Of a DNA stretch of 64,000 nt, positions 1-10,699 are shown piece by piece (the stretch's first letter is position 1; each line of letters begins with the position of its first letter). The stretch is from contig NC_089853.1 of assembly GCF_036373705.1 (NCBI RefSeq), forward strand, positions 4,007,405 through 4,071,404, in the 5' to 3' direction. The notes under the pieces are model-generated. The model saw nothing but the letters and a program-made list of their open reading frames with translations. It made no database searches and was not told the DNA's origin. This DNA is from Amia ocellicauda. Taxonomy: Eukaryota > Chordata > Actinopteri > Amiiformes > Amiidae. The translations under genes and the position numbers were made by a program.

Positions 1-174
1 CTGCTGCATTGGGAGTTATTGACAGCTTTTGAAATGGCGATTTAAAAAATAGATCTCTCCACAATTTCAACTCATATACGCCATCACTCATCAGATTCGC
101 CAATACGTCTCACATGTCACAATGATGTCACTAATCAAGTCATGTGACTCACAAAAGCGCTTTTGTGCACGAAA

Positions 175-798
175 TTATGTCTGATACAAACGGCGCCCCA
201 TATGGGCCAGCCTAGACCTGAGAGAACAGAGAATCATGGGAGCTGAGGGAGGAGAAGACGGTGGAAGTAGCACAGTCAGCAGACCGATGGGAAACACAGT
301 CACTGGGAGGCAGGAGGTGAGAGCAGTGGAGGCGGGGGTGGAGGGCGAGACGGAGCGGAGATTACGGCGGAAGGTGACAGTGGGTGTGGGGGGTGGGGAG
401 GGAGGGAAAGAGAGGGAGAAAGAGAGGAAGTGGTGCTCTGAGATGTCCAGGGGTGTCAGGGAGAGCGTCGAAGGGGAGCAGCCTCTTGAGAAGATGAGAT
501 CCAGCTGGCGGCCGGCCCTGTGAGTTGGGGGAGACGGGGAGAGAGAGAAGATGAGAGAGTGGAGGAGGGGAGGAAATGAGTGGGAGGGGTTGGAGAGGTG
601 GATGTAGAAGTCTCCCGGGAGGATGTCAGGGGAGGAGAGAAGGAAGTCCAGTTCATCCAGGAAGGAGGCGAGTGGACCAGGAGGATGCTCCACGGTAATC
701 AGCCGACTGCCTGAGCTCCCAGGGTCTGCGACAAAACTACCTCGGGCAGCCGCTGAATGTATCCAATCAAACTGCCAAGAATAGAAGTCCGCTTTCAA
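175..798 (-). mobile_element. L2-like LINE fragment, endonuclease C-terminal half
   Basis: A 207-codon reading frame on the minus strand reads like the apurinic-type endonuclease of fish L2-like LINEs. It shows GDFYIH, matching the GDFxIH motif, followed by a proline/serine-rich stretch, then LDLIFSRG and a SEHH motif in place of the usual SDH. The N-terminal half of the endonuclease and the reverse transcriptase are absent, so this is a dead fragment. The open frame reflects a recent or lucky copy, not a host gene. The plus strand is purine-rich here, which produces spurious plus-strand ORFs. Confidence 0.75.
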
Positions 799-875
799 CC
801 AATCAGGCTCTCCTGCGTCCCAGGATCCGCCTCCACCTGCCCTGCAGGTCTGAGAGAGCGACGGAGGGAACTAGT

Positions 876-3271
876 TTTGAAGGAGCGAGAAGGAAAGGTG
901 AGAGCCTGTGTAACACTATAATACTGGACTTAATACAGTTACTTAAACAATACAACCATGTATGCGTGTATGTATATATTCAATACATTGAGCTGATCAA
1001 TAAATCTACATTAATGTACGTATATATTGAACGTGAGCTCATTACCTCAGGCACGTGTCCTGTGTGAGCAGCAGGTCATTCAATACAGCACGTCTGTCAG
1101 TCCTGTCCTCTATACTGTAGCCTGGATGTCAGTGCAAGTCTCAATGCTATGAATTTGTTCAATATATTAGTAGCTAATCTAGTTTAATTTCACAGACAGG
1201 TGTGACGGAAATGCTGTACTGACTGACCTGCTGCTCGTACAGAGCGGGGATCTGGGGTAATACACTCACGTGTGCCACTTTACTGATGACTGGGGTGTCA
1301 CAGATCCTACTACTAATACTACTACTACTACTGGGGTATTGCCCTGCGCCTGCTCTGCATGTCATATAAACACGGCTTCACTGAACAACACGGGACATTT
1401 GCACGGGACGAGCACTTCAGCTCATATGTGACTGAACTCAGAGAGGACTGCATTAAGCGTGAATACAGGCTCGCATGCAGCCTTTCAACACGATTTTCCT
1501 ATTAACCTGACGTTCAGCGTTCAGCTGCATCAACACATCAACACGCAGGTGTCATGGCACTTAAATGACAAACTCATTGCTGTAAGGATGTAATCAAGTC
1601 ATTCTGTATGTTGTTTGTGCTCTCGTACATCTATTAATCTATCTATCTATACACAGGTAAAATACATTTAAGTGTCATAATGTCAAAATGAATTTCAATA
1701 ACTGCAAAACCGTATCTTCTTAAAGGTCTGTACCTTAATACCGTACATGTAGCCACTCGATGCAAACTTGTAAAATGAATGTAGATATATTGATCATATG
1801 ATTGGATCCATTCAGCGACTGCCCGAGGTAGTTTTGTCACAGACCCTGGGAGCTCAGGCAGCCGGAGGTTTACTGTGGAGCAGGAGGGTGGTAGATAAGA
1901 GGTGAGAGGGAGAGGGGAGTTCTACTGCATGGCAGTGAAAGTTGTTAGTCAAGAGAGAGAGAAAGGGGGGGAGGAGAGGAGAGGAACGGCACAGAGATGG
2001 GGTTTGGAGGGATTAGGGAGGCGGTGGTGAACACGTGACCGCTGAGAGGTAGGAGAGAGCAGGACAGGAATCGGGGAGAGTGTCATAGCTGTCTAGTGTT
2101 GATGTGCGGTGTCTCCTCGCTGGAGGTCTTGCCCTTTGGAAGCGGGGCCCAAAAGAGGGGGGCACTGAAGGCTGCTGGTGTCCGCTGGTCTGTGTCAGCG
2201 CGTCCGTGTGTTACTGAGAGCAGCTTTAATTCAGTTGCTGGTTGAGGAACTGAAAAAACAAACACAATGCCTTAGTGCTACCAATGTGCAGACCACCAAA
2301 TGACTATCTCACATTGAGCTTTAATTTGTAGCCCATCATTTGCAAAACAATTCATATTGTAAATGTTTGTTCTGGTAACAAATCAAATGCACACCCTTCT
2401 TCCTGGAATTCTACTTCTTATCATTTTTATAGAAAAGCAAGAACTGAGACCACTGAAGATGACATTTAAACAAAAGACATCATGTGCTGTTCGTCACTTA
2501 CTGCCTAATCAGATGTCTCTCTCTCTTCACACACGTCCTTCTCCTGCAAAAAGGACATGAAGCAGATTAGCCTGATGGGGATTTTTAACCACTAACAAAT
2601 TAAAAAGAAAGATACACTTTACATGTTCTGTACTGCCCTGGATAAGAAATGCATCTTTCCACAAACATGGGGGCGGTTGTTCAATTGCACCTTCTACACG
2701 ATTTAATATGAGCAAGAGATTTCGTTTCAGAAGCCACTCGGTCCACGTGTTGTGTCTTAAAACATGTCAATACAGCAGCGAAGGAGCCTGTCTCATTCAA
2801 AATGGAAGAAGCAGGGAGTTGTTTAACCCTCACCGGTCTATAAAGGGCATTGACTGCACTGTGTTATCGCCTAGGAAGTATGAATCTTCCGACACAGGGC
2901 AGCTACTGATTTTCTTACACGACAGTAATTTACAATGGGCTTCAGAGAGCTATTTTTACAATGTAAAAGTGTAACCAGCTATGAGCCGAGACACAGGAGC
3001 TGCCAACCTGCGAACATTGTCTCCAAATGATCCTCATTGGAACTGAAGCCCAGCCCAAAGGCAGAGACCTTTGAGATGCATTGCACTTAAACACTAAGCA
3101 AATGCACCCATGAACAGGCTGCTGCTGGTCAGGCACAAGCTCTTTGTAAAGCACAAGACAGCAGGAGCGTTTGTATTTCCCATTCTTCTAATTTGGCCAT
3201 CAAAGCCTCGTTGAAAGGCGCCCGTCTCCCTGTCTGTCTCCCATTCTCTCTCTCACGGTACAGACCTTGGT
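876..3271. other. Intergenic stretch downstream of DNAI2
   Basis: Apart from the inverted LINE piece at about 1800 I see no convincing gene, RNA or complete repeat here. Several 60-90 codon ORFs are present on both strands, but they show no family likeness and no consistent splice structure. The part next to 3271 should hold the DNAI2 3' UTR, which runs leftward. Confidence 0.4.
1798..1875 (+). mobile_element. Second copy of the same L2-like LINE, inverted
   Basis: About 75 bases match, in inverted orientation, the segment at roughly 690-770. Translation on the plus strand gives DWIHSATARGSFVTDPGSS, against DWIHSAAARGSFVADPGSS in the minus-strand copy. The match stops near 1870 and is followed by purine-rich sequence to about 2070 that I could not place. 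Seen directly in the sequence; the family call rests on the neighbouring fragment. Confidence 0.7.
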
Positions 3272-6200
3272 CTAATACGCCTTCTGTGTCTTCTTGTCCT
3301 CAGCAATGACCGTCTCAAAGAACTCCTTTGTGACGCGCGCCTCCAGGTCCACAGCTCTCTCCTCAGTGTCAACGACCTCTTTCTCCTCCTGCTTGGCCTG
3401 CTCCTTCAGGCGCACCTCACGCTTCCGGGCCTCCAGGATCTTCCTCTGCTTTGTGTCCCGTTCAAACATCTGCCGGAAAAAGGAAAAAACCATTAGAAAG
3501 GACACGTTTAATAGATTTACTTTGACGCACCCATTAATCTAAACTCATCATGGCAAACTCAGTCTATCAAGACACTCTGTTGGGTCAAAGCAGGAAGCCA
3601 CCATCAAGTAGCAGTTTTTAGTCCAGGCCTACGATTGGAATCACTTCATGCATTTTCAGAGCCCTTAAACGCCGAATGCTCTCACCGCAGCTGCCAAGGC
3701 CTTCTCGTTCCTCTGTAGGGTGCAGAGGCTGGGGGACATCTCCATCAGGGTGACTGTGCCGAGGTGGGAGCCGCAGGCCAGGAATTTCCCGTTGTCCTGA
3801 ACCCGCAGGCTGCACAGGGCCTCGTCACACACCTGCCGATAGGACACACACAGGTCAGGCCAGCCAGGGGCCACCAAGTCATGTAACAGAGGTTCACACA
3901 ACCTTGATTGTACTTTGTTTGAACATATTTTAGAAATAAAGGTTAAAATCACATATCTGCACAGTGTCAAATAAGAATTAGCTTTAAGGTATCCCTGAGG
4001 AATCTCCTTGGAATTCAGATATTGAGAATGTGTCAGTCTTGCTTTCGTGCACAGCAGGTCAGATGCAGGTGCGAGGGAGATGGGATGGATTGTGAAGACC
4101 TACTTTCAGGCTGATAGTTGGGTCAGTCTGTTTGAACAGGAGGTCCCACACATCCAGAGTGCCATCCGCCTTGGCGGTGAAGAACACAGAGGGCCTGAAT
4201 GGACTCCAGCATCCATCGTTCAGTCTGGTCGTGTCGTTCCTGCACAGAGCAGACTATGAGTGAACCATGGCAAGTAGGAAGATCACACACTGAGGTACTG
4301 GATATCAAAGTCACGACAACACTACACACACACACCTTGGCTTCTCGGGGACTGAAAAGATTTGTATTCAGGATCTCTACACAAATAGGATACTCTAAAA
4401 ACATTCACCTATACATCTGTGCCACATATTATGGATTTACATTAAAATATTTCAATTAGTGAGGCTCAGCAAATTACTTGAATCTTCATACTGTGAGGCC
4501 ACAGTAAGCAATCAGAATAATATATGATGCTATGCTTCTTAAATGGGGGTTTGAAAACTGATTTATTGAACCCTCCTTACTTGGTCTGCATTATCAGTGA
4601 CTCCTTTAAGTCCTCAGACCAGATGTGGGTGGACCAATCCGACACGGTCAAGAAGTTTTTGGGCAGGAAAGGGTTCTTCTGTACGGCGTAGACCGGCCCG
4701 TGGTGGCCACTGTACGTGCAGACGATCTTCTCTGTGGGGGTCTTTGCGTTTCGGTTGCATGACACCACCAGCCCTTCCTCCGTTCCCACCATGAACCTTG
4801 TCATCTGGGTGTACAAAAAAAAAAGGGAAATAAACATGAAAGCAATTTTGCTTTAAACTTCTCATCAGAAATAACAGTCCGTGTGAAACGCATTACTTTT
4901 AAAGCCAGCCTTGTGATTCTTCAGACTAGCGGCAGCTTCCATTAAACTTATATATACAGATAATAAGCAATATTTAAAAGGCTTCCTTTGCAGCACTATT
5001 CATTCCAAATTAAATGGTACGATTAAACGCCAGCAGTCACTGAAATACAAAGCCCATGAGATCTATTTCATAGAATGCAAAATTATGCAAATTACTAAAC
5101 AAATTACAGAAAACACTTCAGAAGAATGCGAGGTGCAGCACAGAGAGCCGGGGCAATCCTGATATGTCCACTGCATTCAATTCACTGAGCAGCCCAGTGG
5201 GGAGTCAACTGGTTTTGTGGTCAGAAAAGGGGTACAGAAATAGAGGGAGTCTTACCACAGTGGGGTCCATCGCTAGAGAAACGGCCCCAAGAGCACTGTC
5301 CAGATTGCCTCTCTTAGTGGGATCCAGCACCAAGCTCTCGGTGGGTTCGCTCAGATTTCGGATGTCCCACCACAGCACCTACAGAGGACAAAGAGCAGCA
5401 CTTTACAGGAGGTCAGCAGCAAGTATGAAGCTCGGGAAGATTCATGCGCTGAATGTATGGAAATCCCAGATGTGTCTGGGTACTGAGGGCATGCATTATT
5501 TCTTCATATCTTTGCCAAACAGATTTCACAAAACCTTTCCTACTCTCGACATAGTTGATTTACAATTAATGAAAAGGACCAAAAGGGGGGCACCTGGCCG
5601 TCTGTGGATGCAGACATGGTGAAAGTTCCCGTCTTTGATGGTGACCAGAGGACTTTGTAGGCAGGGTCTTTGTGGCTTTGCTCCATCGTTGACATTCCCA
5701 CCGGCTGGCTGCCCTTACGGGGATCCCAGTAGGCTGGTCAGAAACAAGCTTGTTACACATAATCCCATTTACATTTACCGTATCATTTCTATAATGAACT
5801 ATTTCAAGTACGTAGGCTTCAAAGACAGGAATAATCACTTTTAAACTGAATGGCAATGAACCACACTTTCATCATGAAAGCCATTTTAAATGAATAGGGA
5901 GGACGTCATCTATATTTAATACATATTAATAAATATTAATATTAATAATAATAAATATTATTTCTAAATAATTCAAAAGAGACTAGACATGCTAAAGAAC
6001 CCTTGAAGGCCATACACAAGGGTGATAAATGTTCTGAAATCCCAGCTGTGAGTGGTCAATCCATTGATTCACAGTAATTGTTTGTCAGCTCTGATTGAAA
6101 GCAACATTGTCTGAAGAGCATCTCACCTATCTGTCCGTTATAACAGCCGCCAACCAGGATGTGAAAGTCTTTGGGGTTGTACTCCAGAGAGACGAGGGGG

Positions 6201-7942
6201 GACTCGGGCTTCAGGGTCATCTCGGGTTCGCTGGGGTTCTCTGGAGGGAAAGCAGGTGAGCGTTACAGTTCCCTTACATTAAATCAGTTTGCAATGTGGA
6301 TCTTGTTATTCAGTCACTGTTTTGGGACACTGAACCTCTTGCTAATCCTTTTCTGTATGTGCGAGGGCTGACTCACCAGCATCCCATATGTAGGAGTCAC
6401 AACTCATGTGATTGGGGATTCCCAGGAACTCCAGAGAGGAGCAGGCCACTGCCACCTTCTGACTGCCATCGGGGTGCCAGGACAGGCTCGTAGCCATATA
6501 CTTGACTTCGTTTGGGTTCCTGGAGACACAAATCGAGAGAATGCACAACAGGACTGGTTTCCCCATCAAATGACTGAGATTTTCCAAGATCTGCTTGTTT
6601 TCCCATTGTGTAACAGTTTAGAATCTATGCAGGGGAGAGATTTTTACTTTCTCAAGAAACCAAATGCAACCACAGACAAAAAGAAAAAAACAAAACTTCC
6701 CAATCCTCCCTTTATCTAAACAGTGAAGATCACTAACTCCACAGTATGCTCTGCTGTTGCATTACACTGACCCGACTCGTATTATTACCTGAAGACATTG
6801 GTCACTTTTACTGAAAGCTGCACATCCCTTTCTTCTAGAACTCCCTCCTCTCCAAAATAGTCCTCGTGAATGTCAGTGGCGTTGTTCTGTTTGATGCAGT
6901 GCTCCATGTCCTGTCGTAAGGAAGGACATGTGATTTATTTGGTGCAGCTCTTTCGGGAGCCCAAGTCACACAAACCATATTTTAAACCATTTATTTCTGA
7001 CATTAACAAGCCCACTGTAGTTTGAAATGTTTTACAGCCAGTACTCACACTGCCCAGCTGCTTGATGGAATTGATGTAGTGCTCATCTTTCGCCACCTTC
7101 TTTCTATACCGTGTTGTTTGCTCGGTATCCTCTGGGTTGATGTCTTTTGACCAGCCACCCTCCATGTGGCTGACCCCTCGTGTTTCTCACGCAAGCCGCT
7201 CTGTGTTCACCTGTGAAGTAACAAACGATGCAGGGCACTTGCGATTCAGACTGTATTTAGACAGTTGCCGCAGCTCATAACTGAACTTAAACCAATCTGA
7301 TGAAGATCAAAACTAATCTAGACCTCAATGGAGTCAGAGAGAAGGGCCCACAATAACGTGGGCATTAGTGGGTTAAATCCCTAGGTCAATCACAGCCTAC
7401 ACAAGGGCAGAGTAATCAAGCTAGCTTGCAATATAAATAGGTACACGCTGTACCATAGATTAACAGAATACCTCTGCCCATAGACACAGCTTAATTAATG
7501 AACATGTTAGTGTGGTGCAGGAGCCCCATTTCAATTTGAGAGCCTCAATCTACAGCAGTTCCCTCATTGTGATATTGTCATCTGCACATCTCTGTCTCTT
7601 CTTTGACTGCCAAAGAACAAAGATGACCACCTAGACCAAACTTTTACTACAGGTGTAAGCCCTGAAGACATCCACAGCTCTGATATGAAGAGAATCTCCC
7701 CAGGGGTACAAAAACAACACAGGAACAAAGCAAGCGAGAAAGAGAAACCAGACCTCGTGCTCAGACATCTCCTGGACGCACTGTGTAGTGGTGTCACAGG
7801 GATTTCTCTTGATGAACTGGAGGGCCTGAGTTGGATCTGGAAGGATGTCCACATGCAGCTCAACCAGCTGGTACGAGAAGTTGCTTTGCCGGCCGAATTC
7901 GCAGCGCAGCTTGGTGTACACATTCACTACCTCACATGGTGA
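3272..7942 (-). CDS. dnai2: Dynein axonemal intermediate chain 2, 11 coding exons, 5' end disrupted
   Basis: DNAI2 is an intermediate chain of the outer dynein arm in motile cilia and sperm tails; it docks heavy chains through its WD40 propeller. Coding exons on the minus strand, in transcript order: 7942-7754, 7210-7049, 6910-6789, 6519-6377, 6240-6127, 5733-5594, 5378-5256, 4804-4581, 4239-4104, 3832-3686, 3469-3272. All have AG/GT borders and the phases join, giving 565 codons plus stop; human DNAI2 is about 605 residues. Recognisable stretches include [59 protein letters not shown] and ILEARKRE. The last exon encodes 65 residues, a basic/acidic helix, and lacks the long acidic tail of the human protein. 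Two oddities: the only ATG in exon 2 (7937-7935) is one base out of frame and is followed directly by TGA; and exon 3 has an in-frame TGA at 7189-7187, where human has Met. Identity is firm from remembered homologues; whether this copy is functional is open. Confidence 0.9.
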
Positions 7943-8112
7943 CTGGTGGGGGCACAAGGAGCAATATTAATCAATATTACATTCCTGCGAGTATACAAGA
8001 CGGCTGGAACAAAAACAACAGGTTGCGAATGCATAGAGAAGACTTTTGTGAGGGATTAGGATTAGATAGGGGTCCTTGTTTTCCACCGGGTGACCCCTCT
8101 GCCCGCACCCCC

Positions 8113-8115
<3 letters not shown>

Positions 8116-8200
<85 letters not shown>

Positions 8201-8201
8201 T
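8116..8201. repeat. (TA)n-(CA)n microsatellite in DNAI2 intron 1
   Basis: About 65 bases of TA dinucleotides run directly into about 20 bases of AC. ORFs of alternating Ile-Tyr across it are artefacts. Confidence 0.97.
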
Positions 8202-8303
8202 ACATGTATTGAACTAGTGAACACCAGAAACTGATGTGCCGCCGGAGAGCAAACAGTGCTGAGCCATGCAGCAGTAATAATAATAAAAATACTATGATAT
8301 AAT

Positions 8304-8308
<5 letters not shown>

Positions 8309-8348
<40 letters not shown>

Positions 8349-8402
8349 AATAATATAGCGACTCGAACGGGAGCAATATATATATATATATATATATATA
8401 TG
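8309..8402. repeat. Two further (TA)n tracts in DNAI2 intron 1
   Basis: TA tracts at about 8309-8349 and 8376-8402 are separated by a short unique stretch. With 8116-8201 they make up much of this 531-bp intron. Confidence 0.95.
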
Positions 8403-8473
8403 CTATGTATATACCACAGTTTTGTGCTTTTCTCGTTAAAAAAGCATAAAAATGGGCAGAGCTCTATACTCAC

Positions 8474-8626
8474 GTCTTGTTCTTCACCAGGGGGAAACAT
8501 AAAGAGCCAGTCCGGTCTGCGCGTCACAATACAGACACCCGGAAGCAAGAAGAGCCGCTTCATGGAACTCTGGAACTCCGGGTTGCTTGGAAACGCGCTA
8601 AGCCCCTCCCCCTTCGGGCAACGCAT
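8474..8626 (-). CDS. dnai2: Possible DNAI2 first exon giving an in-frame N-terminal extension
   Basis: A minus-strand frame ends at 8474 with GAC followed by a consensus donor (gtgagt). A good acceptor (pyrimidine tract then ccaccag) lies just before 7942. Joined in phase 0, the frame runs from ATG at 8563 (30 codons) or 8626 (51 codons) into the conserved [13 protein letters not shown] of exon 2. The family normally starts at a Met two residues before this point, so a spliced N-terminal extension would be unusual. The alternative is that this exon is 5' UTR and the true start was lost by a one-base change. The intron between, 7943-8473, is mostly TA repeats. Confidence 0.4.
8582..8594 (+). 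promoter_or_regulatory. X-box-like RFX site at the DNAI2 5' end
   Basis: GTTGCTTGGAAAC fits the RFX X-box consensus RYYNYYN(1-3)RRNRAC at every position. X-boxes typically sit close to the start site of ciliary genes, and DNAI2 is a cilia gene. The site is about 110 bp upstream of the donor of the putative first exon, in a local GC-rich patch (about 8540-8650). The motif is seen; binding is inferred. Confidence 0.5.
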
Positions 8627-8672
8627 TGGACTCGGAAGAGCAGCCGGGGAACCAAAGAAGTTTTACAATCTA

Positions 8673-8673
8673 C

Positions 8674-8720
<47 letters not shown>
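8673..8720. repeat. (ATT)n trinucleotide repeat
   Basis: Sixteen or so uninterrupted ATT units lie just upstream of the DNAI2 promoter region. They produce poly-Leu and poly-Ile pseudo-ORFs. Confidence 0.97.
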
Positions 8721-9150
8721 GGCTACTAATCTAATTGATCCTAATCCATGTTCAATATCCACTTCATCCAATAAGATCACGGCAATTGTTTATAATAACT
8801 AATATAACCGATGATGATTATTATGAACTGATATTATTGTGTTACATTATCTTCCCAACAAAGAGTGATTCACGTTTTAAGTGAAATAATTTGCTGTGTT
8901 TATCTTTAAGGGAGATCACGACAAATTAATAACAGATCATAACTGATGCTCGTTTCCCTCTGTCCTGCTGGTGTTGTAATGTGTGTGAGAACATGGCGGA
9001 TTCATAACGATAATAATTACAACTAGATACTTTGTCTGCATGCATGTGACAGACCTCATATACAGTTGATCATGCATGATATATTACTGGATATGTATTA
9101 TGTTATGGTAGTCTGCAGGTCATATCCTTGATGGTTTGTAATCGAAGTAG
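8721..9150. other. Intergenic, nothing recognised
   Basis: AT-rich sequence with no splice structure, repeat ends or RNA-like features that I can support. Confidence 0.4.
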
Positions 9151-9154
9151 TATT

Positions 9155-9330
9155 TGGTTATTTTTATTTATTTATTTATTTATTATTAGACGCCCTTGTC
9201 CAGGGCGACTTACAAAATATAAGAGCAACACAAAGTGCAATAATACAGTGCAGTTCAAGGCATAACACATTTTACAAATTCAATTTACACAAGAGTATTC
9301 AAGATATACAGTAAACAATATATAAGGTGT
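9155..9330 (+). mobile_element. V-SINE-like fragment with conserved core
   Basis: After a TTTA microsatellite (about 9157-9185) comes GACGCCCTTGTCCAGGGCGA followed by CTTACAA. This resembles the conserved central domain of vertebrate SINEs (GACGCTTTTATCCAAAGCGACTTACA type). The inner CGCCCTTGTCCAGGGCG is a near-palindrome. The tRNA head is not seen here. A hAT MITE is inserted immediately downstream. Confidence 0.6.
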
Positions 9331-9342
9331 TACATCCTAGAT

Positions 9343-9843
9343 CAGGGGTAGTCAAATCCGGAGAGCCAGACGCTTATGAATGGACCGTGAGAATAATGTT
9401 AATGAACTTAATATGATGTTTTGTATGTATCGCCGCCCTTCCTGGTTATTAGGCGGCAGGATGTGACGCATCAATGCCGGATGTCCTGCAGAGCCGCGTC
9501 CCGGGGGCGGGGAGGTGGCGGCCGCAGGGTCCCGGCTCCGCGGCGCTGAACTCGGGCTGGACTGGCAAGCGCGGCGCTGTGTGCTCGTCCAAAGCACAGG
9601 TACTCGCTCTGTTTTCCTGATTTCTCTAATACACAGCTACACTGCGGATCGTTTGTCGTGTGGACAAATGTCAACCTTGTCCAATGAATATACTACATAT
9701 AAGCAACGGGGTATATTAGAAATGCACAGAATCGTGTGTTGGAAACGGTCATTTGAAGGTGTGACCCCCCTCTGAAGTCTGGACCTTGACTAGACCTTGA
9801 CCAAGAAATTTGGACCCTGACACGAAATAATTGACTACCCCTG
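9343..9843. mobile_element. hAT-type non-autonomous element with 8-bp target duplication
   Basis: The left end reads CAGGGGTAGTCAA and the right end is its inverted copy, TTGACTACCCCTG. The flanks are TCCTAGAT (9335-9342) and TCCTAGAC (9844-9851), an 8-bp target duplication with one mismatch, as expected for hAT. The element is 501 bp and has no transposase. Unusually, its middle (about 9485-9600) is very GC-rich and ends in a donor-like cacag/gtactc, unlike the AT-rich surroundings. Confidence 0.85.
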
Positions 9844-10699
9844 TCCTAGACTGTAAAAGCTGACAAGTGCAGATTAGATGTTAAGTCACAGTCAAGGGCC
9901 AAGGGTAAGGGGACATAGGGCCAATCAAAATAAACAATGAGTAACAATGAGAAACAATGAGTAAGCAAGAAGTATGACACACACTGTATAAGTGAAATTA
10001 TACAATTATTATTATTATTGATCTTACAGTGGAAATAGCCTCAAAAGTAATTAAACTGCTTTTACATCATAACCACATTATAATATGCAAATACTAGTAT
10101 AAACATGGTAAAATGTGGAAAAATCATGGTCAAGAAATGTGGAAAAACATAAAATGATGGTAAAAACATTGTACAATTTGATATAGTGTAGTGAGGTCCA
10201 GCTAACAGGGAATGTCCTGGGAACTTTAGGGAACGTTTTCTTTGGGACGTTTTTAAAATGTTCTGCAAACATACTGAATGTTATAAACAGGTCCGCTTTA
10301 GGTCCTTACTTGACATTACAAAGTGGACCTGCGCAGGACATAAGGAGACTTGTGGTCCCCCAGTGGTCAGAGCAGGACTTTATGATTGCATGACATTTAG
10401 AAACGTTCCAGTTTGGTCCCATTTTGGTTTCTGTTATGACATTACAATCCTGACATTCACAGGACTTTGTGAAATGTCCCCTTTTGGTTCTCTATTGGTT
10501 ATGGCAGGATGCTATAATCAGGACATTCACAGGACTTAGCTTCTTGTTTGCTTTTAGTGGTAGGATGTTATAATTAGGAACTTTTTAACAGGGTTTACAG
10601 TCAAACACGGTAGAGGTGCAAGATAACAGAATTAATCAGAATCTCAAACAATAATTAAAAAGCAGCACACTCTTAAATCACTACAATATGAAATCAATT

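Noticed and set aside
236..523. 95-codon plus ORF rich in Gly, Glu and Arg
   Set aside because: Antisense of the LINE endonuclease fragment; purine-rich strand bias explains it.
7967..8402. TA tracts as a possible array of regular repeats (CRISPR-like)
   Set aside because: Plain dinucleotide microsatellite; no spacers, and the genome is eukaryotic.
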